A stretch of 60,686 bases of DNA from Bacteroidota bacterium. GTDB lineage: Bacteria > Bacteroidota > Bacteroidia > Bacteroidales > Prolixibacteraceae. Each line of letters starts with the position of its first letter. The first letter of the stretch is position 1. A model generated the notes under the pieces. The model saw nothing but the letters and a program-made list of their open reading frames with translations. It was not told the origin of the DNA and searched no databases. A program made the translations under genes and the position numbers. Shown piece after piece: positions 44,184 through 53,767 of this stretch. Where the stretch lies: positions 1-60,686 of the forward strand of contig JAUYMU010000049.1 in assembly GCA_030698405.1 (NCBI GenBank). Direction: 5' to 3'.

Positions 44184-44786
44184 ATGTATCCGGTTGAAAA
44201 TAAAGAAGACGAACGCTTAATCTGGTCAAGATTCCTGAAAGGCGACAATCAGGTTTTAAGCCTCATTTATTTGCAGCACTCCAATGCATTGTTCGATTAC
44301 GGATGCCGCTTTACTGTTGACAGAGATTTGGTTAAAGATTGTATTCAGGAAGTATTTTGTTCCTTAATGCGAACCAGAAGTAGTTTGGGCGAAACCGACA
44401 ATATCAGACTTTATCTGCTTAAATCGCTGAAGCGAAAAATCATCAGGGAACTGAAAAATGCCAATAAACAATCGAGTTTACTGACCGATCAGGATTTTCC
44501 ATTTGACCTGCGCTGGGCTGAAAACATGGACGATCAGTTGCACGATTTGGATGAAAAAAAGCAATTGCTCTCAGAAGCCATGCAGTCATTGACCGACCGA
44601 CAGAAGGAAGCCATTTACCTCAGGTTCAACCGTGGCCTCGAATACGAAGAAATATCCTTTCTTCTCAACCTCAATTATCAATCGTCACGAGCACTGATAC
44701 ACCGCGCAATCGAAAAACTTCGCGAAATAATTCATATACCCAACAAAAAAATCAATCAAATTTTGTTCTATATCCTCCATCAATAA
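44184..44786 (+). CDS. ECF-type RNA polymerase sigma factor
   Basis: A 200-residue sigma-70 factor with region 2 (about 20-90: DRDLVKDCIQEVFCSLM) and region 4 (about 125-180: LTDRQKEAIYLRFNRGLEYEE then NYQSSRALIHRAIEKLR). ATG 44184 is chosen because the -7 element lies just before it. It is followed by a FecR-type anti-sigma gene and an STN-containing SusC, the standard trans-envelope signalling set in which the receptor, when loaded, frees the sigma factor to express the uptake genes. Confidence 0.9.
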   Translation: MYPVENKEDERLIWSRFLKGDNQVLSLIYLQHSNALFDYGCRFTVDRDLVKDCIQEVFCSLMRTRSSLGETDNIRLYLLKSLKRKIIRELKNANKQSSLLTDQDFPFDLRWAENMDDQLHDLDEKKQLLSEAMQSLTDRQKEAIYLRFNRGLEYEEISFLLNLNYQSSRALIHRAIEKLREIIHIPNKKINQILFYILHQ

Positions 44787-44876
44787 AGGAAACCTGTTTT
44801 TGAACATTAAAAAAAGTTAAAAAATCGCATCAACAAAAATCAAGTCCGTGTCTTTTCCGAGTAGAAATTACAAATC

Positions 44877-46076
44877 ATGGAGAAGTACAGGGATTATACA
44901 GCGGTTGATTTTTTGAATGATGAAAGTTTTCTGAGATGGCTAACCAACCCAACTCAAACTGAAAACGATTTTTGGAATGGGTTTCTAAAAGCATATCCAT
45001 ATAAAAAAGCTGAGATAAGAGAAGCAACACTTGTTTTCAACTTATTTCATTCAAGGGAAGAAAAACTTGGATTAAACGAGACTTACGAAATATGGAACCG
45101 TATTCAACAGGAAGCAAAAGTCTCAAAACGAACGCTTTTCCTGAAATTCCTGAAATACGCTGCCATTTTCCTGTTGGTGTTCCTTTCAGGCGGCATAAGT
45201 TACTATTTTATTCAGCAAACAGAAAAACCTATTCATTTTGAATTGGCTGAAACCGTGCAAACAGGCAGCAGTGAAGCCCGCATCGTTTTGGCGGATGGAT
45301 CGGAAGTATCGCTTGAAAAACAGATTTCAGAAATTTCGTACAGTAAAAACGGACGACAACTGATTGTCAACAACGACACCATCAATCAGCAGGCAGGAAA
45401 CCAAAAAGAGCAGATCAATAAAGTGATCATCCCGTATGGCAAAAAGTCGATGATCATACTTTCAGATGGCACAAAAGTATGGCTGAATGCAGGAAGCCAG
45501 CTAATTTACCCGTCAGTATTTATTAATAAAACCCGCCAGGTGATGCTTATCGGAGAAGCCTATTTTGATGTGGCAAAAAATCCGGATAAACCATTTATTG
45601 TTCGTGCCTCGGATATTCATGTCCAGGTATTGGGAACCAGATTTGATATTTCCGCTTATCCTGAAGATAAAATGATTCAAACAGTTTTGGAAGAAGGAAA
45701 AGTAACGCTGAAATATTCAGGAAAAGGAATTCTTAACCGTGAATATTCGGTTGACATGGTTCCGAACCAGAAGATTGAATTCAATAAATCGACCGGAGAA
45801 TCTAAGAGTCAGATGGTTGATGTAAGCAAATATGTTTCGTGGAAAGAGGGAATGCTCGAATTTGAGAAGGCTGATCTGATAAGGGCACTCAAACAGGTGG
45901 AACGATATTACGATATAAAGATACGATTGGCCGATCCGATGATTGGTTTGTATAAACTTTCGGGCAAGCTCGATTTGAAAGATGAACCGGAAGAAGTGCT
46001 GAATGTGATCAGGCTGACCGTGCCGATCGACTGGCAGAAAAAGAGCAACGGCGATTTTGTGATTCTTAGCAAATAG
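44877..46076 (+). CDS. FecR-family anti-sigma factor
   Basis: A 399-residue inner-membrane regulator. The N-terminal cytoplasmic part (1-85) would hold the sigma factor; one transmembrane helix follows (about 97-112, FLLVFLSGGISYYF). The periplasmic FecR domain spans about 120-270 (VIIPYGKKSMIILSDGTKVWLNAGS in parts, then GEAYFDVAKNPDKPF) and a DUF4974 domain ends the protein (about 325-399, LEFEKADLIRAL). The FecR domain contacts the STN domain of the SusC-like receptor encoded next. Confidence 0.93.
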   Translation: MEKYRDYTAVDFLNDESFLRWLTNPTQTENDFWNGFLKAYPYKKAEIREATLVFNLFHSREEKLGLNETYEIWNRIQQEAKVSKRTLFLKFLKYAAIFLLVFLSGGISYYFIQQTEKPIHFELAETVQTGSSEARIVLADGSEVSLEKQISEISYSKNGRQLIVNNDTINQQAGNQKEQINKVIIPYGKKSMIILSDGTKVWLNAGSQLIYPSVFINKTRQVMLIGEAYFDVAKNPDKPFIVRASDIHVQVLGTRFDISAYPEDKMIQTVLEEGKVTLKYSGKGILNREYSVDMVPNQKIEFNKSTGESKSQMVDVSKYVSWKEGMLEFEKADLIRALKQVERYYDIKIRLADPMIGLYKLSGKLDLKDEPEEVLNVIRLTVPIDWQKKSNGDFVILSK

Positions 46077-46185
46077 ACGACAATAAAGAACAAAAATAAA
46101 AAGATCCGGAAAATGTGGCTGCATTCCCCGGATCAAAATAACAAAGCGTAATTATTTAGTGTGTTAAACCAAACATTTCAAAAGT

Positions 46186-49100
46186 ATGAAAAAAAAGTTC
46201 TATGTACGAACTTTCCATGAGATTGGAGAGTTTAAAAAACTGTACCTTATTATGAGGCTATCTTTTATGATGTTGCTTGTCAGTTCCTTATCGGTTATTG
46301 GCAACTCTTATTCGCAGTCAACAAAGTTTTCTTTTCAGTTGTCGAATGCAACTGTAAAAGATGTATTTCAGCAAATCGAGCGTAACAGCGAGTTCATCAT
46401 CGTTTATTCCGACGATATGATTGATGTTACCCGCGAAGTTTCGCTGAAAGTTGCAGATGCCTCTGTTGAAAAGATTCTGGATCAGATCCTGAAAGTGACC
46501 AACAACGGTTATGAAATTAAAGAACGGCAAATTGTTATCACAAAGCTGAAAGATTTGCAATTGAATGAAATGATCGTTCAGACAGAACGCCCTCTTAAAG
46601 GTGTGGTCAAAACATCCGATGGCAGCACACTTCCCGGTGCAACTGTTATCGAAAAAGGCACCAACAACGGAACCATTACAGATTTTGACGGTAATTTCAC
46701 CTTGAACGTTAGCAAGGCAAACGCTGTAATTGTGTTCTCGTTTGTAGGGATGAGCAGTATAGAAATTGATTATACCGGTCAGGCAAACATGAATGTTATC
46801 ATGCGCGAAGATGCCATTGGATTGGATGAGGTTGTAGCAATTGGATACGGCACACAGACCAAACGTGAAATTTCAGGTTCTGTAACCAATATTTCTGAAA
46901 AAAACTTTAACAAAGGAGTAACCCGCACCGGCGTCGATTTATTAAAAGGTAAAGTAGCCGGTTTGACTATCACCAGTGGCAGTGGCGATGTTACTAAAGA
47001 CCAGACCATTCGGTTACGCGGAACTTCATCGTTAAACGCCAGCAGCCAACCCTTCATAGTAGTTGATGGTGTTCCGGGAATGAGTCTTAACTCCGTGGCT
47101 CCACAAGACATCGAATCAATAAGCGTATTGAAAGATGCTTCTGCAGCCGCAATTTACGGATCGCGGTCGGCCAGCGGTGTAATCCTTATCACTACAAAAA
47201 AAGGCAGGAAAGATCAAGCTGTCACTGAATATGACGGTTATGTTGCAGTTGATAATGTAACCAACGTGCCTGAACTTTTAAATGCTCAGGAATGGCGCGA
47301 TTATGCAACAAAAAACAGTATCAATACTTCAGGACTCGACAAAGGTGGTAATACCGATTGGTTTGACGAAATTATGCGCACCGGGATTACCCAAAACCAC
47401 AGTTTGTCTTTATCCGGAAGCACAAAATCGAGCAACTACAGGGCATCAATTTCATATTTGAACCAGGAAGGTGTAGTAAAAGACAATGTTCTTGAACGTT
47501 ATAACGCCCGCATGAGCTTTAACCAGAAAGCGCTGAATGATAAATTAGATTTGACATTCACCGGTGTGATGACACAGCGGAATTACAGTCCAACTGATAC
47601 ACGCAATTTTGTATTGGCTTATAACATGATCCCGGTTTACCCGGTAAAAAACGATGATGGTACATGGTACGACAATCAGGAATACGATCAGGGAAATCCG
47701 GTTCGCAACATTGAATACAACAAGCAGGAAAATAAAAACAGCCTCTATTTTGGTAATATTAAAGCCGATCTGGATATTTTCGAAGGTTTAAAAGCCAGTT
47801 TGAACGTATTGAAACAGCGTGAAACCAATGACTACAGCCAATATTACGATTCGCAAACCGAACGTGGTCGCAACGATATTGGTTATGCACAGCGAAATTC
47901 GTGGACTTCGGATAAAAAATTGCTCGAAACAACCCTTAATTACAAGAAAGCAATTGAAAATCACAACATGAATTTCCTTGCAGGTTATTCTTATGAAGAT
48001 AACTATTATCAAAACATGGGTGCTCAAAATCGCCAGTTTGTAACCGACCTCTTTGGAGCCAATAATCTAAGTGCCGGAGAAAACCTTCGTTCAGGCGATG
48101 TTTGGTCAGGCAAAAATATGAGCAAGCTTATTTCTTTCTTCGGAAGGGTAAATTACACATTGCTCGAAAAATATGTATTGACAGCGTCTATCAGGCGTGA
48201 CGGTTCTTCAAAATTTGGTAAAAACCATCAGTGGGGTACATTCCCTTCTGTTTCGGTAGCATGGCACATGAAAGAAGAATCTTTTCTTCAGAATGTAGAT
48301 GCACTTGACGATCTGAAATTCAGGGTTGGTTATGGCATTTCGGGTAACCAGGATGGACTCGATCCATATTTGTCACTTCCGTTGTATGGAAAAGCCGGTC
48401 AGTATTACGACAACGGAAAATGGTACAGTGCATACGAATTCAACCAGAACGAAAATCCAGACCTGCGGTGGGAACAAACTTCGATGTTTAACATCGGATT
48501 TGATTATAGTTTCATTAAAGGAAGGATTAATGGCAGTATCGATTATTACAACAAGAATACTGAAGATTTGCTCTATACTTATACAGTGCCTCAGCCACCT
48601 TATTTGAAAGGGACAATGATGGCCAATGTAGGCTCGATGAATAACAAAGGGGTTGAGTTTATGGTAAGCGGCGACATCGTAAGGAATGACAATTTCAGGT
48701 GGAACACGTCTTTCAACATTGCCCATAACAAAAACGAAATTACCAGCTTGTCAAACGATCAGTTCACTACCAGTGCCATTAAAACCGGTTCTGCATGGAT
48801 CCGTGGCGGATCAAGCAACACGACACACATTGTTGAAGAAGGTAAAGAACTAGGCACTTTCTACGGATGGCTTTGTACTGGCATCAATAGTGAAGGAAAA
48901 TATATTATGGACGATATGATTGACGGAAAAGCCGGTCTGACTGACGAAGATCGTACCTATATCGGTTCAGCGCAGCCATTGTTCACTTATGGCCTTGCCA
49001 ATGTTGTGTCGTATAAAAATTGGGAATTGAATTTCTTCTTCCGCGGGGTTTATGGAAACGATGTATTGAACTTCTCGAAGATGTCTTATGCAACTACACA

Positions 49101-49422
49101 GTGGTTGCCGGGAGCAAATGTATTGAAAGAATCGCTCACCATCGGGCTGAAAGAAAGCCCAAGGTACAACAGCTACTATATCGAAGATGGTTCGTTCCTG
49201 AGATTGGACAATGCCAGTGTTGCCTATAATTTTGATACCAAAGGCTTATATGGAATCAAAAAATTAAGAGTTTATGTGACCGGACAAAACTTGTTTGTAA
49301 TTACAAAATACACAGGTTTAGATCCGGAAATCGAAATGTCGGGTCTTGATCCGGGCGTAGAAGGTCGCGAATACTATCCGAAATCAAGAACTTTCTCTGT
49401 AGGCGTAAACCTTAGTTTCTAA
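46186..49422 (+). CDS. SusC/RagA-family TonB-dependent receptor with STN domain
   Basis: A 1078-residue outer-membrane importer. A long signal region (1-45) is followed by an STN domain (about 50-120), a carboxypeptidase-like domain (about 138-205, LKGVVKTSDGSTLPGATV), a plug (about 215-330, EVVAIGYGTQTK) and a 22-strand barrel ending in SVGVNLSF. The STN domain signals to the FecR anti-sigma factor. With SusD it would import an oligosaccharide; the nearby GH51 enzyme suggests an arabinose-containing one. Confidence 0.95.
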   Translation: MKKKFYVRTFHEIGEFKKLYLIMRLSFMMLLVSSLSVIGNSYSQSTKFSFQLSNATVKDVFQQIERNSEFIIVYSDDMIDVTREVSLKVADASVEKILDQILKVTNNGYEIKERQIVITKLKDLQLNEMIVQTERPLKGVVKTSDGSTLPGATVIEKGTNNGTITDFDGNFTLNVSKANAVIVFSFVGMSSIEIDYTGQANMNVIMREDAIGLDEVVAIGYGTQTKREISGSVTNISEKNFNKGVTRTGVDLLKGKVAGLTITSGSGDVTKDQTIRLRGTSSLNASSQPFIVVDGVPGMSLNSVAPQDIESISVLKDASAAAIYGSRSASGVILITTKKGRKDQAVTEYDGYVAVDNVTNVPELLNAQEWRDYATKNSINTSGLDKGGNTDWFDEIMRTGITQNHSLSLSGSTKSSNYRASISYLNQEGVVKDNVLERYNARMSFNQKALNDKLDLTFTGVMTQRNYSPTDTRNFVLAYNMIPVYPVKNDDGTWYDNQEYDQGNPVRNIEYNKQENKNSLYFGNIKADLDIFEGLKASLNVLKQRETNDYSQYYDSQTERGRNDIGYAQRNSWTSDKKLLETTLNYKKAIENHNMNFLAGYSYEDNYYQNMGAQNRQFVTDLFGANNLSAGENLRSGDVWSGKNMSKLISFFGRVNYTLLEKYVLTASIRRDGSSKFGKNHQWGTFPSVSVAWHMKEESFLQNVDALDDLKFRVGYGISGNQDGLDPYLSLPLYGKAGQYYDNGKWYSAYEFNQNENPDLRWEQTSMFNIGFDYSFIKGRINGSIDYYNKNTEDLLYTYTVPQPPYLKGTMMANVGSMNNKGVEFMVSGDIVRNDNFRWNTSFNIAHNKNEITSLSNDQFTTSAIKTGSAWIRGGSSNTTHIVEEGKELGTFYGWLCTGINSEGKYIMDDMIDGKAGLTDEDRTYIGSAQPLFTYGLANVVSYKNWELNFFFRGVYGNDVLNFSKMSYATTQWLPGANVLKESLTIGLKESPRYNSYYIEDGSFLRLDNASVAYNFDTKGLYGIKKLRVYVTGQNLFVITKYTGLDPEIEMSGLDPGVEGREYYPKSRTFSVGVNLSF

Positions 49423-49441
49423 CTCTTAAAATTTAAACAAC

Positions 49442-50974
49442 ATGAAAAATAGTAAAATATTCATTTTCATAGCTGTCGTAATCGCAACCCTTGGATTTCC
49501 GGGTTGTACAAACCTCGAGGAAGAAGTTTTCGACAAGCTCCCTGTTGACCAATTTGGAAAAAACACAAAAGAGGTTAACTCATTGATTGCTCCTATATAC
49601 AGAACTTTAAAAGGGGTTTTCCCTTCCAACTATTTCCTGCTCAGCGAATGTTCCTCAGATATGGCAATCACTCCAACCCGTAAGGGTGGTGACTGGTGGG
49701 ATGGGGGACAGTTCAAAGAATTGCGCTTTCACACCTGGACTCCTTCTACCAACCTGGTAGTTGGCTCATACAATTCGGCAGTTTCTGCTATTACGCTTTG
49801 CAACAAGATTTATGCAATGATCAACGAGAATCCGGCAATTGAAAATAAGGATCAGATCATCGCAGAAATCAGAGGAGTAAGAGCGTTCTGGTATTACATG
49901 CTGCTCGATTATTATGGAAATGTACCCATCGTTACTGATTTTAACGATAAAGAATTACCTAAAACAAAAACCAGAGTTGAAGTTTATACGTTTGTTCTTA
50001 CCGAACTGAATGCAATTAAAGATGTAGTTCGGACTGATGTTTCTGCTGCAAGTTATGGAAAAATCACCAAAGGAGTGGTTTATACCCTGTTAGCTAAAAT
50101 GTACCTCAATGCAATGGTTTGGAATCCTGCCGGAGGCGCTAAATGGCAGGAATGTATCAATGCTGCTAATGAAGTAATCAAACTTCCTTATCTTATTGAG
50201 CCAAGTTTCAAACAGAGTTTTATCGTTAAAAACCAAAACTCTCAGGAAATTATTTTTCCAATTGTTTTCAGTACCAGCGATGGTGGCAATCATATTGCTC
50301 AACGTACGCTTCACTACCTTGCAGCCCCTTCTCTGGGTCTGAAAATCGGAACATGGAATGGCATTTGCGCTATGCCTGACTTTGTTAAAGCTTTTGATCC
50401 TGCGGATAAAAGGGTAGGGTGGTCGTTCCTTACAGGTGCGATGAAAGATCCGGCTACCGGACTAACTTATGTAACTGCACATGGCCGTCCACTTATTCAT
50501 ACTGTTGATGTTACCATGAAATATGGTTTTGATGCGGATGGATGGGGTCAAACAGAACAGGAAGACGGTGCACGATGCTGGAAATGGGAATTTGAAAGTG
50601 GTCAGAATGGTGATGCTGAAAATGATATGGCCATCTTCAGGCTTGCTGATGTTTACCTCATAAAAGCTGAAGCATTGGTTCGTTCTGGCGGCGATATTGC
50701 AGAAGCAACCCGTTTGGTAAATGTTATCAGGAAAAGAGCTTTTGATGATCCTTCAAAACTTAAAACTACAGTCACCCTTGATGATGTTTACAATGAAAGA
50801 AGATACGAACTTGCATGGGAAATTAGTTCACGTCAGGATATGATTCGATTTGGAACTTTCCTTAACGCAATTCCAGATTGGAAAAGTGTTACAGCTTCAA
50901 AATACCTGTTATTTCCAATACCTCGTACCGCAAGAGATGCCAACCCTAACTTAACCCAAAACCCCGGATATTAA
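49442..50974 (+). CDS. SusD/RagB-family surface glycan-binding lipoprotein
   Basis: A 510-residue lipoprotein with signal peptide and lipobox FPGC (Cys about 22), then TNLEEEVFD. Helical TPR-like SusD fold, with patterns RGVRAFWYYMLLDYYGNVPIVTD (in parts), FRLADVYLIKAEALVRSGG and the C-terminal RRYELAWEISSRQDMIRFG. It caps the SusC barrel and delivers ligand. It lies 19 bp after susC and is followed by a terminator. Confidence 0.95.
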   Translation: MKNSKIFIFIAVVIATLGFPGCTNLEEEVFDKLPVDQFGKNTKEVNSLIAPIYRTLKGVFPSNYFLLSECSSDMAITPTRKGGDWWDGGQFKELRFHTWTPSTNLVVGSYNSAVSAITLCNKIYAMINENPAIENKDQIIAEIRGVRAFWYYMLLDYYGNVPIVTDFNDKELPKTKTRVEVYTFVLTELNAIKDVVRTDVSAASYGKITKGVVYTLLAKMYLNAMVWNPAGGAKWQECINAANEVIKLPYLIEPSFKQSFIVKNQNSQEIIFPIVFSTSDGGNHIAQRTLHYLAAPSLGLKIGTWNGICAMPDFVKAFDPADKRVGWSFLTGAMKDPATGLTYVTAHGRPLIHTVDVTMKYGFDADGWGQTEQEDGARCWKWEFESGQNGDAENDMAIFRLADVYLIKAEALVRSGGDIAEATRLVNVIRKRAFDDPSKLKTTVTLDDVYNERRYELAWEISSRQDMIRFGTFLNAIPDWKSVTASKYLLFPIPRTARDANPNLTQNPGY

Positions 50975-51001
50975 TCCGGCGGTTTATTGCGAATAATCAG
51001 G

Positions 51002-51032
51002 GCGGCTTTCCACAGGGAAAGCCGCTTTTTTT
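51002..51032 (+). terminator. Terminator after susD
   Basis: A 10-bp stem GCGGCTTTCC (51002-51011) / GGAAAGCCGC (51016-51025) with a 4-base loop and seven T residues. A second weaker hairpin, AAGCCAC/GTGGCTT (51127-51154), lies before the insertion sequence. Nothing else is seen between susD and the IS. Confidence 0.85.
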
Positions 51033-51181
51033 ACGCCTTGCAGGACGAAAAAATTGAAGAAGGCAAAATGGGAATTAATCGCGTTTCTACAATCTGATTT
51101 TTTTTAAACCTTATTTTGCATGAAAAAAGCCACCGAAGGGGGATTCAGTGGCTTAATACCTTTACAATAAGTGAAGGCATG

Positions 51182-53471
51182 GTTAACCCAAGTTGCATTT
51201 AGCTTGTTCCAATATTTCGATTTCGCATACTTATAATTGCCTGACAAACAAGTGTATAGAAATGTCATATTTTATCATGCTGATTAACAGACTGTTGCAT
51301 TGCAAATGCAATACATTGATATACAGATACATATAAATGATATAGTGATTTTATCGTTTGTAGTCCCCTGAACGTTTATGTTGTGCAACATATATTCGTT
51401 TTTTTAATATGCCTAATTCGTAATTTTAGCAAAATATTTTTTCGACATGTTTATAAAGAAAGTTACGAACAACAAAAAAGGCATGGTCTACCTTACCTAT
51501 AGGTTGGTAAAAAGCCAGCGGGTAAATGGCATTCCAAAGCATATCAATATCATAGAACTGGGAAGCCTGCCAGAGATTCCATTGGATAAGCATAAAGCAC
51601 TGGCTGACAGGATAGAGCAATTGATGTTTGAGGAAACTTTGTTGTTTTCCAACCAAGATGTACTGGTCGAAGAATGGGCTCATTTCTATTACAAAAAATT
51701 AATCAAAAACAGTTTCAATAAACCCCAACCAGTCGGCAATACTATTACTAATAAGTATGTTGGCGAATTGTTTGCTGATAATATTTACAGTGTGCCACAA
51801 GTTGACAATATACAGCAGGTAAAACTTGACACCTTTGAATCTATCAGTTCGCACGAAATTGGCGGGGAATGGTTATGCACACAGGCCATCAAAGAATTGG
51901 GGCTTGACCATTATCTTGGTGAGCAACCTGACTGGAATTTGAACGAGACATCGGTAGGGATGTTAGGACTCCTGGGCCGGTTGTTATACCCTGATTCTGA
52001 AAAGAAAACTGCTGAATGGCTAAACGAAAATTCAGCGGCGATGGAATTATACTGCCCTGAAAGTGGGACGGTTGACCGTAACCGGTTGATGCAGTGTACC
52101 AAGAAACTATATCAGGACAAGGACAAAATAGAAAAGCACTTGTCAGGCCAGATTGAAAGCATTTATAAAATTGAGAACAAGCTTATACTTTACGACCTTA
52201 CCAACACTCATTTTGAAGGCATGATGAAACAATGCCCAAAAGCAAAATATGGCCATAACAAGCAAAAAAGAAACGATTGCCGCCAAATAACGCTTGGGCT
52301 GATGGCCGACCAGGATGGTTTTGTCAAGCATAGCAACTATTACGCTGGCAATATCAGCGAGCCAAAAACATTTACAGATGTACTCTCTGAGCTGAAACCC
52401 TTTAAAAACGGGCTCCATCGGCCTGTAATCGTGATGGATGCAGGCATCGCCACCGAGGATAACCTGAAGATGAGCCTGGGCGAACAAATCGACTATCTAT
52501 GTGTTTCAAGGTCAGGTCATAAAGACCTTCTGGCAAAAGTGGATAAAGACAAGCTTGTTTGTTTTGTAAACAAAAACGGACAGGAGGTAAGAACGCAATT
52601 TTTTTATCAAAATATTGAGTACCAAATAGGGGAAGAAAAATTTACCTGTCAGGAAACATTGTTGTATGTTGAAACACCGGCCAAAGAAGCCAAAGAAAGA
52701 GGGATGTTCGGCAAGAAACAGCAAGGGTTTGAAACAGGTCTGGAGCAAATTAAACAGTCGGTTGCCAAGCCACAAAAAAACAAGAAGAACCAATCTATTG
52801 AAAAAATATGGGAACGCATTGGCCGGTTAAAAGAAAAGTATAGCGGGATTGGCCAGGCATATACTATTGATGTTGTCCAGCTGGATGGACAGGCTACCGA
52901 TATAGAATGGCAATTTATTGAAAACAACTCTATTGAGCCACAGCTTGGTACCTATTTTGTCCGTACCAGCATCAGCGCAGAAGACGAAGCCTTGTTGTGG
53001 AAAGTCTATCGTACGGTAGGCGAAATAGAATCGATATTCCGAACATTAAAATCTGATTTGAATTTCCGTCCGGTGTTCCACCAAAAAGAAATCAATATTG
53101 AATCCCATTTAAACCTGTCGGTGCTGGCATACTTTATTGTCAGTTTTATTCGATATAGGCTTAAACAGAACAACATACACCATAGCTGGACAGAAATAGT
53201 CAGGATAATGAACACTCAAAAATGCAACCTAAACTCAGTAATAAATACAAAAGGGGAGAAAATACTATTGAAAACATGTACACGGCCACAAATGAAGGCA
53301 AATGAAATATACCAGGCAATGAAATATAAACCCATGCCGTTCCATCGAAAAATAACAACACTCAATGTTGGGTAACCGAAACATCCTTTTGTAGTCCCGA
53401 CGACGAACGTGGCCACTGCTATGCCCTCATATTCTGTAATTTATAAAAATGAAAATGCAACTTGGGTTAAC
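51182..53471 (+). mobile_element. IS1634-like insertion sequence
   Basis: A 2290-bp element bounded by 19-bp inverted repeats GTTAACCCAAGTTGCATTT (51182-51200) and its complement (53453-53471). It contains one transposase gene. About 245 bp of non-coding DNA precede the gene, with short palindromes, including TTGCATT/AATGCAA-like ones around 51296 and ATGTTG/CAACAT at 51378-51391. The flanks GCATG and ACATA share only CAT, so no exact target duplication is seen. It sits between susD and the GH51 gene. Confidence 0.85.
51447..53375 (+). CDS. IS1634-family DDE transposase
   Basis: A 642-residue transposase of the IS4/IS1634 clan. The likely catalytic triad is Asp in LILYDLTNTHFEG (about 249), Asp in VIVMDAGIATEDN (about 331) and Glu in GEIESIFRTLKSDL (about 527), where IS4-type enzymes have YREK-like sequence. 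The frame is complete without stops, so the element may be active. Its length is at the upper end for the family. Confidence 0.9.
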   Translation: MFIKKVTNNKKGMVYLTYRLVKSQRVNGIPKHINIIELGSLPEIPLDKHKALADRIEQLMFEETLLFSNQDVLVEEWAHFYYKKLIKNSFNKPQPVGNTITNKYVGELFADNIYSVPQVDNIQQVKLDTFESISSHEIGGEWLCTQAIKELGLDHYLGEQPDWNLNETSVGMLGLLGRLLYPDSEKKTAEWLNENSAAMELYCPESGTVDRNRLMQCTKKLYQDKDKIEKHLSGQIESIYKIENKLILYDLTNTHFEGMMKQCPKAKYGHNKQKRNDCRQITLGLMADQDGFVKHSNYYAGNISEPKTFTDVLSELKPFKNGLHRPVIVMDAGIATEDNLKMSLGEQIDYLCVSRSGHKDLLAKVDKDKLVCFVNKNGQEVRTQFFYQNIEYQIGEEKFTCQETLLYVETPAKEAKERGMFGKKQQGFETGLEQIKQSVAKPQKNKKNQSIEKIWERIGRLKEKYSGIGQAYTIDVVQLDGQATDIEWQFIENNSIEPQLGTYFVRTSISAEDEALLWKVYRTVGEIESIFRTLKSDLNFRPVFHQKEINIESHLNLSVLAYFIVSFIRYRLKQNNIHHSWTEIVRIMNTQKCNLNSVINTKGEKILLKTCTRPQMKANEIYQAMKYKPMPFHRKITTLNVG

Positions 53472-53767
53472 ACATACCGTCGAATAAATGAATTTGTAGC
53501 TGTTTAATTCTTTACATGAAAAAAATCGCGTTATGTGCTTCCGGCAACAAACATAGAAAATAGAATCTTCGGAAAAGATTAAATTCTGCGAACGACCATT
53601 TTTTGCAGGTAAACGGAGGCAAAGCATCTAAAATAAAGGTTTTCACAAAAAAATACGGTGTGCAAATTCTGCAATATTTTTTAAAGTCTGGGTTTAAAAA
53701 TGTTTTTAAGTGTATATTATACCATTATATTTGTGTTCTATTATTAACTGAATTAACCGACTGAGAT
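53472..53767 (+). promoter_or_regulatory. GH51 upstream region with promoter -7 element
   Basis: The 296-bp stretch right of the insertion sequence holds no gene. TATATTTG at 53726-53733 matches the -7 consensus, 35 bases before the GH51 ATG, so the GH51 gene probably has its own promoter despite the insertion. Confidence 0.45.

Noticed and set aside
51177-53476. Target-site duplication of the insertion sequence
   Set aside because: The flanks GCATG and ACATA agree only in CAT, so no exact duplication can be claimed.
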